A stretch of 64,000 nucleotides of DNA, from NCBI GenBank assembly GCA_963844575.1, contig CAWJOU010000005.1:744001-808000 (forward strand). Reading direction: 5' to 3'. This document shows positions 43,608 to 51,829 of this stretch, in pieces. Numbering within the stretch: the stretch's first letter is position 1; the number at the start of each line of letters is the position of its first letter. The stretch is from DASZUK01 sp963844575 (lineage in GTDB: Bacteria; Actinomycetota; Acidimicrobiia; Acidimicrobiales; RAAP-2). Below the pieces are notes generated by a model that was given only the letters and a program-made list of their open reading frames with translations, searched no databases and was not told where the DNA came from. A program made the position numbers and the translations under genes.

Positions 43608-44828
43608 CTAGCGACTGAGCAGGTCCCGGGCGATGTGGGTGACCTGGATCTCGTCGGTGCCGGCGTAGATCTGGAAGACCTTGGCGTCGCGGGCGAGCTG
43701 CTCGACCCGGAACTCGGACATGTAGCCGTTGCCGCCGAAGAGCTGGACGGCCTCCATGGCGACGTCCGACGCGGCCTGGGCGGAGTAGAGCTTCATCGCT
43801 GACGCCTCGGCCAGCGTCAGGCTCTTGCCGGCGGCGGCCATCTCGATGTGGCGGAAGACGAGGTTCTCGACGTTCAGCCGGGCGACCTCCATGCGGGCGA
43901 GCTTCAGCTGGATGAGCTGGAAGTCGCCGATCGGCTTGTCCCACAGCAGCCGGTCCTTGGCGTACGCGACCGACAGCTTCAGGCACTCCTCGATGACGCC
44001 GAGGGCCATGGCGGCGACACCGGCCCGCTCGGTCACGAAGTTGTCCTTGGCGCTCTGCCGGCCACTGCCACCGGACTCGTCTTCGGTCTCGCCCAGTAGT
44101 CGGTCCCGGCCGACTCGGACGTCGGTCAGGAACAGCTCGCCGGTCGGGGAGGAGTGGAGACCCATCTTGCGGAAGGGCTTGGACTGCTCCAGGCCGTCCA
44201 TGCCCCGGTCCAGCACGAACGTCAACACCTTGCGGTTGCGTGGGTCGGTCCCGCTACCGTCGTCGAGCTTGGCGTAGAAGACGATCGTGTCCGCGTACGG
44301 GCCGTTCGTGATGAACGTCTTGTTCCCGTTGAGGACGTACTCGTCACCGTCGCGCCGCGCCGTCGCCTTCATCCCACCGAGCGCGTCGGAGCCGGAGCTC
44401 GGCTCCGTGATGGCCCACGCGCCGATCTTTTCCAGCGTGAGCAGGTCGAGGCCCCACCGCTCCATCTGCGCCGGCGTGCCCCGCTTCATGACGGTGCCGG
44501 CGGCCAGTCCGGTCGAGACGCCGAGGGCGGTGACGATGCCGGGGCAGTGGTGGCAGAGCTCGATGATCGGGATGAGCGTCATCGCCGCCTGGCTGTCGCC
44601 GCCACGTCGTTTCGGCGGTGGCGCCCCCTCCCTCTTGCGCTCCACGGCCCGCGTAAAGCCTTCCCGGGCCAGCTGGTCGAGGCCGAAGGTGGTGTAGAGC
44701 TTGCGGATGACGTCGTACGGCGGCGTGTCGCCGTGCTCGAGCTCATCGATGTTCGGCGCGATCTCGTCGGCCACGAATCGCCGGACCGCGTCGCGGATGG
44801 CCAGTTGCTCTTCCGACCACTCGAACAT
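43608..44828 (-). CDS. Acyl-CoA dehydrogenase (isovaleryl/long-chain type)
   Basis: A 406-residue flavoenzyme introducing a double bond into acyl-CoA. FAD/substrate segments are WAITEPSSGSDALGGMKATARRDGDEYVLNGNKTFITNG and QLFGGNGYMSEF. The usual C-terminal IYEGT glutamate is alanine here (IYAGTDEIQ), while a glutamate is present in the earlier helix (FVTERAGVAAMA), the position used by isovaleryl- and long-chain enzymes. It probably works with the cluster to degrade a branched or long acid. Confidence 0.88.
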   Translation of the reverse strand: MFEWSEEQLAIRDAVRRFVADEIAPNIDELEHGDTPPYDVIRKLYTTFGLDQLAREGFTRAVERKREGAPPPKRRGGDSQAAMTLIPIIELCHHCPGIVTALGVSTGLAAGTVMKRGTPAQMERWGLDLLTLEKIGAWAITEPSSGSDALGGMKATARRDGDEYVLNGNKTFITNGPYADTIVFYAKLDDGSGTDPRNRKVLTFVLDRGMDGLEQSKPFRKMGLHSSPTGELFLTDVRVGRDRLLGETEDESGGSGRQSAKDNFVTERAGVAAMALGVIEECLKLSVAYAKDRLLWDKPIGDFQLIQLKLARMEVARLNVENLVFRHIEMAAAGKSLTLAEASAMKLYSAQAASDVAMEAVQLFGGNGYMSEFRVEQLARDAKVFQIYAGTDEIQVTHIARDLLSR

Positions 44829-44899
44829 CAGCGGCCCCCCTTTTCGCTCGACTGCGGTGCGGTGCCCTGGACCTCGTTCGTCCTGGGTCTTGGGTCCTA

Positions 44900-44927
44900 G
44901 GTGCTCGGTACTCGGTGCTCGGTGCTC
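44900..44927 (+). repeat. 7-bp tandem repeat, 4 copies, at the 3' end of the beta-barrel gene
   Basis: GGTGCTC, GGTACTC, GGTGCTC, GGTGCTC run directly into the stop codon of the minus-strand gene (TGA at 44928-44926). Confidence 0.75.
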
Positions 44928-45525
44928 AGGCGTCCTCGTGGCGAGAGACCTCGCCGTGCTCCTCGGGTGGGTCGACGCGGACGAGCGTGTTGCGGTCGGT
45001 GTGGCGCATGACCTCGGCCAGGCGACCGTGCTCGATGACGGTCGTCTCGTCGTACGAGAACGTCCCGTCGCCGATCGTCAGCGTCAGCTCGTAGTCGCTG
45101 GTCCGGGCCTGCGCGGCGAGGAACCGGTTGGAGAGGATGCCGTACGTCTCCGAGCCGCACTTCGCCGTCATGCGCAAGGTCGTGTCGCCCGGCGCGGCCT
45201 CACCGCCGGCCAGGATGACGGTGCCGCGGGGCACCATGAAGCAGCGCATGACCTGGCCCTCGGCCGCATCCCACAGCCAGTAGCCGACCTCGGTGTGGAA
45301 CGGGTTCTCCTCGTCGTCCCGCCAGGCGGCCGTCCGGTAGTCGAGGCCGTAGAGCACCTGCCGGCCGTTCTCGACCGGTCCGAACGGGTTGAACGTCGTC
45401 TTCTCGCGGTACGGCGTCTCGCCGATCTCGCCCTTCTCGTTGGAGAACGCCACGTCGAGGCCCTGGTCGCCTTCCCAGGTCCCCTGCAAGCCGGCCAGCG
45501 GGCCCAGCTCCTTGCCCAGCGCCAT
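44926..45525 (-). CDS. FABP/nitrobindin-like heme-binding beta-barrel protein
   Basis: A 199-residue beta-rich protein. The N-terminal LAGLQGTWEGDQG resembles the start of nitrobindin and THAP4-like barrels, followed by YREKTTFNPFG, FHTEVGYWLWDAAEGQVMRCF and VPRGTVILAGG. Such proteins form ten-stranded barrels that bind heme or fatty acids. The heme histidine could be in DRNTLVR or EVMRHTDR; the ligand is inferred only. It follows pstA by 51 bp and may be in the same transcript. Confidence 0.7.
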   Translation of the reverse strand: MALGKELGPLAGLQGTWEGDQGLDVAFSNEKGEIGETPYREKTTFNPFGPVENGRQVLYGLDYRTAAWRDDEENPFHTEVGYWLWDAAEGQVMRCFMVPRGTVILAGGEAAPGDTTLRMTAKCGSETYGILSNRFLAAQARTSDYELTLTIGDGTFSYDETTVIEHGRLAEVMRHTDRNTLVRVDPPEEHGEVSRHEDA

Positions 45526-45576
45526 CAGTCCTCCTCGGTGTCTCGTGCCCCGCCGGGCCCACCCTACCGGGAGCGC

Positions 45577-46446
45577 TCAGCGGCTCTCGGCGTGCCGCTG
45601 GGTGCGGGCGACGACGATGCGGGAGGCGACGAGGAGCAGCAGGACGATGACCAGCAGCAGCAGCGCGGCGTCGTAGGAGAGGGCGTGGCCCGACTCGGTG
45701 GATGTGTTGTAGAAGGTCCACACCGGATAGGTCAGGTAGGAGAACTGGTGACCGCCGATGAACGACCCTGTCCAGATGCTGCCGCTCCACCCGGCGGTGT
45801 AGAGCAGCGGGGCAGTCTCGCCGCAGGCGATGGCCAGGGCGATGAGCAGGCCGGTGACGATGCCGGGCAGCGCCGTCTTGAGGATGACCTTGCGGAGCCC
45901 GTAGCCCATCGACATGCCGAGGGCCTCGGCGCCCTCCCGGTAGGCCGTCGGGACTTGGCGGACGGCGGTCTCGGTCGACTTGGCGATGTACGGCACGACC
46001 ATGATCGACAGGATCAGCAGCGCTGGCAGGAGCGAGTAGCCCCAGTGGAGCCCTACGACGAGCGCGACGTAGCCGACGTAGCCGAGGACGATCGACGGGA
46101 AGCCCGACAGCACGTCGGCGGCCGTCCGCACGACGCCGCCCCCGGCCTTCCCGCTCTTCCTCGGTCGGGCCAGCTCGGCCAGGTGGATGCCGGCCAGGAC
46201 GCCGATGGTGCCGGCGATGAGCAGGACACCGACCATCAGGATGAGCGTGCCGATGATGGCCCCTTCGAGGCCGCCGCTCGTTCCCTTGGTCGGCGTCCAC
46301 AGCACGTCCCACTGCCAGTGGGGGACCGCCCGGGCGACGACGCCGCCGAGGATCCACAGGGCCGGCCCGAGCACGAGGAGCAGTGCCAGGTACGTCCCGA
46401 TCCGGAACGCGATCTCGAGCCCGCCGCGCCGCCGTGACCCTCTCAC
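45577..46446 (-). CDS. pstA: Phosphate importer permease PstA
   Basis: A 289-residue permease with six helices and docking loop REGAEALGMSMGYGLRKVILKTALPGI. Conserved GETAPLLYTAG lies in the fifth helix region. The GTG start lies in the 32-bp gap after pstC, which holds a 14-bp tandem repeat. It is last of the pst genes here; phoU is absent from the window. Confidence 0.94.
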   Translation of the reverse strand: MRGSRRRGGLEIAFRIGTYLALLLVLGPALWILGGVVARAVPHWQWDVLWTPTKGTSGGLEGAIIGTLILMVGVLLIAGTIGVLAGIHLAELARPRKSGKAGGGVVRTAADVLSGFPSIVLGYVGYVALVVGLHWGYSLLPALLILSIMVVPYIAKSTETAVRQVPTAYREGAEALGMSMGYGLRKVILKTALPGIVTGLLIALAIACGETAPLLYTAGWSGSIWTGSFIGGHQFSYLTYPVWTFYNTSTESGHALSYDAALLLLVIVLLLLVASRIVVARTQRHAESR

Positions 46447-46488
46447 CGCGTCAGGCCCACCGCGTCAGGCTCACGGCGTCAGGCCCCC
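46447..46488 (+). repeat. 14-bp tandem repeat, 3 copies, at the pstC stop and pstA start
   Basis: CGCGTCAGGCCCAC, CGCGTCAGGCTCAC and GGCGTCAGGCCCCC abut. The pstC TGA (46481-46479) lies in one copy and each copy carries a TGA on the minus strand. The pstA GTG follows directly. Confidence 0.88.
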
Positions 46489-47591
46489 CGGCCGACGGGG
46501 CCGCCGAGCCGGGACGTACGGTGGACGATGGCTCGGGCGGCCAGGTTCACGACGACCGAGATGACGGCCAGGACCAGTCCGAGCTCGGCGAAGGTGGCGA
46601 CCGCGAACCCGGTGCCGTCGGTCTGCGCGCCGTCGAGCTTGCTGACGATGGTGGCGGCGATGGTCGACATGGGCGAGTAGATGTTCGGCGCGACCTGGAA
46701 GATCGAACCGGCGATCATGGCCACGGCCATCGTCTCGCCGAGGGCGCGGCCCAGGCCCAACACGGTGGCGCCGATGATGCCGGAGCGGACCCAGGGGACG
46801 GTGATCCGGTTGGCCACCTCGAAGTCGGTCATGCCGAGGGCCTCACCACCCTCCTTGGGGAGGCGGGGGACCTGGCGGAAGAGGTCGGCGGTGGTCGAGC
46901 TGATGATCGGGACGATCATCAGGGCGAGGACCAGCCCGGCGGTCAGCAGGCCCTCGCCGTGGCCGACCGGGTTACGGAAGTAGCGGAGCACCGGGACGTC
47001 GGGCATGTGGTCGGCGACGATCGGGTAGACGTGCGCCGCCAGGAAGGGTCCGAACGTCAGGATCCCCCAGAGGCCGATGACGACGCTCGGGATGCCGGCG
47101 AGCAGCTCCACCGCGAAGCCGAGCGGCCGGGAGATCCAGCGGGGCAACCGCTCGGTCAGGGCGAAGGCGCAGCCGACGGAGATCGGCAGGGCGATGACGA
47201 CCGCGATGACCGACGTCTGGAGGGTCCCGGCGATCAGCGGCCACGCGCCGTACTCGGCCCCGATCGGGTGGGTGACGCCGTCGGTGTGGGTGACGCCGCC
47301 GTAGCCGCTGCCGGCGTTCCACGTCGAGCCGGTCAGGAACTTCCAGCCGTTCACCCGGATGGCCGGCGCGGCCTTGACCGCCAGGACCGCCAGGACGAAG
47401 ACGAGCGCGGCCAGCGGCAGCATCACGGCGATGCGGCCGGCCCACCGCCAGACACCACTCTCCGAGCGTCGCAGGAACTGCAACACGCGGCGGTGGGCCG
47501 CGCCCCCTCCCGGCACCGGCCCTGGTCCCGGCCGAAGAGGTGCAGGCGGGACCGCGGGCATCTCACCCGCGGTCCCGCCGACGACGCTCAT
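46479..47591 (-). CDS. pstC: Phosphate importer permease PstC
   Basis: A 370-residue permease. A proline-rich cytoplasmic N-terminus (~45 residues) precedes six helices. The docking loop is KEGGEALGMTDFEVANRITVPWVRSGIIG, and LGLGRALGETMAVAMIAG is the conserved helix. ATG 47591 lies 56 bp after pstS. Confidence 0.94.
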   Translation of the reverse strand: MSVVGGTAGEMPAVPPAPLRPGPGPVPGGGAAHRRVLQFLRRSESGVWRWAGRIAVMLPLAALVFVLAVLAVKAAPAIRVNGWKFLTGSTWNAGSGYGGVTHTDGVTHPIGAEYGAWPLIAGTLQTSVIAVVIALPISVGCAFALTERLPRWISRPLGFAVELLAGIPSVVIGLWGILTFGPFLAAHVYPIVADHMPDVPVLRYFRNPVGHGEGLLTAGLVLALMIVPIISSTTADLFRQVPRLPKEGGEALGMTDFEVANRITVPWVRSGIIGATVLGLGRALGETMAVAMIAGSIFQVAPNIYSPMSTIAATIVSKLDGAQTDGTGFAVATFAELGLVLAVISVVVNLAARAIVHRTSRLGGPVGRGA

Positions 47592-47647
47592 GTGTGCCTA
47601 CTGACCTTTGCGGTTAGTGCCTTGCGGTTAGTGGTGGCCCGGTGGCC

Positions 47648-48760
47648 CTACTTGACCTTCAGGATCTGCTTGATCGAGCCGGCCTCGACCTTGCTGGGCA
47701 GCGGCTGGAAGTTCACCTGGGACAGGTAGGTCGGGCTGTTGCCGAGCTTCGGGTTGACCGCCCACTCGAGGACGGACCGGATGTTCTTGGCCGTCGACGC
47801 TGTCGACTGCTTCGCGTTCACGATCCCGTACTCGTAGTTGATGATCGGGTAGCCCTGTTTGGCGGGGCCGTAGATGAGCGAGATCGTCCCGTTGGCCGGC
47901 GTCTTGCCGGCGAACGACGCCGCCTCGGCGGCGATCGATCCCTGGCTCGGCAGCACGTACTGGCCCGACGCGTTCTGCAGCTCGGCGTAGCTCGCGCCGG
48001 CCTGCAGGACCTGCGTCAGGTAGCTGATGCCGACATAGGCCACACAGCCCGGGGTCGCCTTGCAGCCGGCGACCATGCCCGAGTTGCCGGTCTCGGCCAG
48101 CGCACCGGGGACGTTCGGCCAGCTGACTGTGGTGTTGTAGGCGATCGTGCTGCCCCAGCCCGACGGTGTCGCCTTCGACAGGTAGGAGGTGAACAGGAAG
48201 GTGTCACCGCTGGAGTCGGCCCGGTGCAGGGTGACGATCGGGAGGGTCGGCAGCTTGACGCCCGGGTTCAGCTTGGCGATGGCCGAGTTGCTCCATGTCG
48301 TGATCTTGCCCTGGTAGATCTGGGCCAGCAGCTTGCCGCTCAGCTTCAGGTGGGCGGTCACTCCCGGCACGTTGTAGGCGATGAGCTGGGCCGAGATGGC
48401 CAGCGGGATGTTCTCCAGCGTCGGCGTGGCCTGCAGCTCGCTTGTCGAGAGGTAGGCGTCGGAGGCGCCGACATCGGCGGTGCCGTTGGAGGCGTCGGTG
48501 ATGCCGGTCCCCGACCCGGTGCTGGCCGTCTGGATCGTCAGCTGCGAGTACGTCTGGTTGTAGCCCGACACCCACAGGTTGAAGAGCGGGTACAGCAGGC
48601 TGCTCCCGGTCTCGCTGACGGTGCCGCTCGACGGGGTCTCGACCCCACTCGCTGGCAGCTTGACCGACGCAGCGCCGGCGGGCAGGGCTACGACGAGGCT
48701 GAGCACAGCCCCGCCGATCACGGCCGGAACGAGACGCTTGGCTCGGGAGGTCCGAGTCAC
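47648..48760 (-). CDS. pstS: Phosphate-binding protein PstS
   Basis: A 370-residue secreted binding protein with a signal peptide (RLVPAVIGGAVLSLVVALPAGAA). Phosphate-binding segments are SETGSSLLYPLFNLW, STGSGTGITDASNGTADVGASDAYLS and LHRADSSGDTFLFTSYLS. No lipobox cysteine is present, so it may be released or held otherwise. GTG 48760 follows AAGGAGGAAG. A 15-bp tandem repeat sits in the leader, and a strong hairpin separates it from pstB. Confidence 0.94.
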   Translation of the reverse strand: MTRTSRAKRLVPAVIGGAVLSLVVALPAGAASVKLPASGVETPSSGTVSETGSSLLYPLFNLWVSGYNQTYSQLTIQTASTGSGTGITDASNGTADVGASDAYLSTSELQATPTLENIPLAISAQLIAYNVPGVTAHLKLSGKLLAQIYQGKITTWSNSAIAKLNPGVKLPTLPIVTLHRADSSGDTFLFTSYLSKATPSGWGSTIAYNTTVSWPNVPGALAETGNSGMVAGCKATPGCVAYVGISYLTQVLQAGASYAELQNASGQYVLPSQGSIAAEAASFAGKTPANGTISLIYGPAKQGYPIINYEYGIVNAKQSTASTAKNIRSVLEWAVNPKLGNSPTYLSQVNFQPLPSKVEAGSIKQILKVK

Positions 48761-48775
48761 AGGTACTTCCTCCTT

Positions 48776-48812
48776 GTGGATTGGGATGGTGTGGATTGGG
48801 ATGGTGTGGATT
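48776..48812 (+). repeat. 15-bp tandem repeat, 2.5 copies, in the pstS leader
   Basis: GTGGATTGGGATGGT at 48776-48790 and 48791-48805, then GTGGATT. On the coding strand the unit ends right next to the ribosome site of pstS. Confidence 0.9.
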
Positions 48813-48868
48813 GTCGTGCGGATTGCTCAGCACCCGTCGGGTCGACAGATGCCGGTGCTGCCATTACC

Positions 48869-48899
48869 GAACGGCCGGTTCACCGCCGACCGGCCGTTC
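48869..48899. terminator. Hairpin at the pstB stop
   Basis: GAACGGCCGGT and its complement ACCGGCCGTTC form a perfect 11-bp stem with a 9-nt loop, overlapping the pstB stop. There is no T tract. It may stabilise the pstB end or reduce read-through into pstS. Confidence 0.5.
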
Positions 48900-49788
48900 A
48901 GCCCATGCGGCCGGTGACGTACCGCTCGGTCTGTGGGTTCTTCGGGCTCTCGAAGATCTGCTCGGTCGCCCCGTGCTCGACGAGCTGGCCGTCGTAGAAG
49001 AACATCGTGTTGTGGGCCACCCTCCGGGCCTGGCCGAGGTTGTGGGTGACGACGATCAGCGTGAGCGCCGGCGCCATCTCCCGGACGAGGGCCTCGACGT
49101 ACTCGGTCGAGATCGGGTCGAGGGCGGACGTCGGCTCGTCGAGGAGCAGCACCTCCGGCCCGACGGCCAGCGCCCGGGCCAGGCAGAGCAGCTGCTGCTG
49201 GCCACCGGACAGCCGGAACGGCGAATCGCCGAGGCGGTCCTTGACCGCGTCCCACAGCCCGACCTCGCGGAGCCGCTGCTCCGCGACGACGTCCAACTGT
49301 TTGCCCTTGGCGATCCGGTGGGCCTTGACGCCGGCGACGACGTTGTCCCGGATGGACATCGGGAACGGGTTCGGCCGCTGGAACAGCATGCCGACTCGCC
49401 GGCGCAGGGTCAGCAGATCCTGGGACGACGCCCAGATGCTCGTGCCGTCGAGGTGCACGTCGCCGGAGTACCGGAACCCCTGCACCTTGTCGTTCATGCG
49501 ATTGAGCGTCCGCAGGAAGGTCGACTTGCCCGACCCGGTCGGACCGATCAGCGCGGTGATCGTCCCGCGGCCGAACTGCATGTCGATCTCCGACAGGATC
49601 GTCTTCTCACCGAACCGGAGCGTGAGGCCCTGAGACGCCATGACGTGGGCCGGACGGCCGCGGTCGGGGTCGAGGGCTTCGAGGAGCGGGTCGACGGCCG
49701 GTGGGGGCGGTGCGGGCCGGCTGCCGGTCGGGACTGCGGCCGCCTCCGGCCTGCCGACGCGGCCGTCGCCCTCCGTCTCTCGCTGCAC
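48898..49788 (-). CDS. pstB: Phosphate importer ATP-binding protein PstB
   Basis: A 296-residue ATPase if GTG 49788 is used (AGGA about ten bases upstream, and the extension keeps strong coding bias); an ATG at 49641 gives the more usual 247 residues. Walker A is GPTGSGKST, Walker B VLLLDEPTSALDP, H-loop VVTHNLGQA. The signature reads LSGGQQQLLCLARAL with leucine where most PstB have arginine. pstB is first in this operon (pstB-S-C-A) although it is normally last. Confidence 0.9.
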   Translation of the reverse strand: MQRETEGDGRVGRPEAAAVPTGSRPAPPPPAVDPLLEALDPDRGRPAHVMASQGLTLRFGEKTILSEIDMQFGRGTITALIGPTGSGKSTFLRTLNRMNDKVQGFRYSGDVHLDGTSIWASSQDLLTLRRRVGMLFQRPNPFPMSIRDNVVAGVKAHRIAKGKQLDVVAEQRLREVGLWDAVKDRLGDSPFRLSGGQQQLLCLARALAVGPEVLLLDEPTSALDPISTEYVEALVREMAPALTLIVVTHNLGQARRVAHNTMFFYDGQLVEHGATEQIFESPKNPQTERYVTGRMG

Positions 49789-49908
49789 GAAGACAGTCCT
49801 ACTCTTCGTAGATGAACTCCCGGCAAACCGTCGGGAAACTCTTAGCGACACCGTAACGAAATCTCTGCGGCAGCCACCCGACCAGGCACGGCGCGGCGGC
49901 GGCGAGGC

Positions 49909-50808
49909 TCAGTGCTCGGTGAGCTGCCGGTGCGCCGTTTCGACTGTGGCGATCACCTTGCGGACGTCGACGACGACGAGGACCCAGAGGGCGGCGACGA
50001 GCGCGGTGAGCCCGATCCCCGCTGGCCGGCTGAAGGTCGTGGTGACCTCCGCGCCGATCGTCACGAGCGTCGTCGCCAAGTACAGCAGCCAGAAGCGGAG
50101 GACCCGACGCCGGCCCGGATGGCCCGGCGGCAGGCAGTCCCGGATCGCCTGGTACGGACAGAAGAAGTTGGCGATGGGGATGAACCAGAAACCGACGCCC
50201 CACCCGGGCCGATGGGTGGCCGGCAGCCGCAGCCGTTGGGCCGCTTTCGCCGCCCGGTGCTGCCCGACGAGGAGGAGGATGGCCGCGGCGATCGACGCGA
50301 GGGAGACGAGGAAGAGGTACGGCGGGAAGGCGAGGGCCGACGGGACGGCCGGCGGCGGCTGGCCGGCGTGGCTGGCCGTGTTGATCTGGTGGAAGAAGTG
50401 GTCCCACCGGTGGTAGGTGCCGCCGTAGTGCAGGACGAGCACGAGGAGGTCGGCGACGGAGAGCACGGCATACGCGACGACGGCCCACCGCCCCGTCGGG
50501 ACCGCTCGCCGCTCGGCGTCGACCAACTGGCGGGCCACCGGGTCGAGACCGGCTCCCCACCAGCCCACGGTCGCGTCGCCCGGCTGGATCGACCCGGGTC
50601 CCGCCGGTCCGGGAACGCCCGCCGCGGGCACCGGCGGCGGCGGCGTCGTGTACGGCGTCCACCGGAAACCGTCCCACCATCGCTGCCCGCCGCTGCCGGC
50701 GGGGTCCGGGTACCAGCCGGGCGGCGGTCCGGAAGGAACGCCAGCGGCCGGCGGACCGGCGGGAGGCGGGCCAGCGGCGGGCGGACCAGAGGCCGGCGGA
50801 ACGGTCAT
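49909..50808 (-). CDS. DUF2510/DUF4328 membrane protein
   Basis: A 299-residue protein. A proline-rich start leads to a DUF2510 module (PPGWYPDPAGSGGQRWWDGFRWT, residues 28-50), then a membrane region with four or more helices and the DUF4328 signature GWGVGFWFIPIANFFCPYQAIRDC. Both modules are typical of actinobacteria, and the function is unknown. ATG 50808 overlaps the stop of the LLM oxidoreductase (ATGA). Confidence 0.85.
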   Translation of the reverse strand: MTVPPASGPPAAGPPPAGPPAAGVPSGPPPGWYPDPAGSGGQRWWDGFRWTPYTTPPPPVPAAGVPGPAGPGSIQPGDATVGWWGAGLDPVARQLVDAERRAVPTGRWAVVAYAVLSVADLLVLVLHYGGTYHRWDHFFHQINTASHAGQPPPAVPSALAFPPYLFLVSLASIAAAILLLVGQHRAAKAAQRLRLPATHRPGWGVGFWFIPIANFFCPYQAIRDCLPPGHPGRRRVLRFWLLYLATTLVTIGAEVTTTFSRPAGIGLTALVAALWVLVVVDVRKVIATVETAHRQLTEH

Positions 50809-51698
50809 GCCGTACCCGACCGGCGGTCGTTCCGGCGGACGCCGAGCGCGTCGGCGAGCCGGGCGAGGGCGAGGATGTGGTCGTCGACGGTCCGGTAGCC
50901 GGCGGCCATCGTGTTCACGGAGAGGTGGCTGGCGCCGGCCAGCCGCCAGCGGTCGGCGTGGTGGCCGGCCCGGTCGGGATCGGTCGACGCGAAGATCTGG
51001 CCTTCGAACCCGATGGCGGCCGGGTCGCGGCCGGCGTCTCGAGCGGCCGCGGCGATGATCTCGAGCGCCTCTTCGAGGCCGGCGCCCGGTCGGACCTGGG
51101 GGAACCAGCCGTCGGCCACCCGCCCGACCCGTTGCAGGGCCGGTGGGGCCATGGCGCCGAGCCAGATCGGGATGCCGCCGGCCGCGGGCCGCGGCGCGAG
51201 CCCAGCGGCGTTGACGGTGTGGAAACGGCCGTCGAACGTCACGGACTCCTCCGTCCAGAGTCGGCGGAGCAGGTGGACCTGTTCTTCGAGCCGGGCGGCG
51301 CGGTCGCCGAACGACTGCCCGAGCGCCTCGTACTCGACCCGGTTCCAGCCGATGCCGAGCCCGAGCCGGAGCCGGCCGCCGCCGGCCAACAGGTCGACCT
51401 CGGCCGCCTGCTTGGCGACGAGCGCGGTCTGGCGTTGCGGGCCGACGAGGATGCCGGTGGCGAAGTCGAGGGACGTGAACCCGGCGAGCCAGCCGAAGAG
51501 GACCAGCGGCTCGTGGAACGTGCTCGACAGGTCGTACAGGCCGTCCCAGTTGGCGTGGACGCGGGTGTCGGCCCCGAGGACATGGTCGTAGGCGACGACG
51601 TGGCGATAGCCGAGCCCGTCGGCCGCTTCGGCGAACGCCTTGACCCCACCGACGTCGTCACCGATCTCGGTCTGGGGGAAGACCACGCCGATCTGCAT
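50805..51698 (-). CDS. LLM-class F420-dependent oxidoreductase
   Basis: A 297-residue TIM-barrel protein of the luciferase-like family. It starts MQIGVVFPQTEIGDD and has VVAYDHVLG, ATGILVGPQRQTALVAKQAAEVDLLAGGGRLRLGLGIGWNRVEYEALG and IPIWLGAM, typical of F420-using actinobacterial members. GTG 51701, directly before this ATG, is an equal alternative. Substrate unknown. It overlaps the DUF4328 gene. Confidence 0.88.
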   Translation of the reverse strand: MQIGVVFPQTEIGDDVGGVKAFAEAADGLGYRHVVAYDHVLGADTRVHANWDGLYDLSSTFHEPLVLFGWLAGFTSLDFATGILVGPQRQTALVAKQAAEVDLLAGGGRLRLGLGIGWNRVEYEALGQSFGDRAARLEEQVHLLRRLWTEESVTFDGRFHTVNAAGLAPRPAAGGIPIWLGAMAPPALQRVGRVADGWFPQVRPGAGLEEALEIIAAAARDAGRDPAAIGFEGQIFASTDPDRAGHHADRWRLAGASHLSVNTMAAGYRTVDDHILALARLADALGVRRNDRRSGTA

Positions 51699-51829
51699 CA
51701 CGAACTTCTAGCACCGAGCGGCGGCTTTCCGGGGCAGCGGCGCCAGGCGGGTGGCACCGCGGGTGGCGGGGCCGCGGCCAGCGGGCACAGGCGGTCGCGT
51801 CGTTGCGGCCTGGCGGTACGGTGAGGAGC

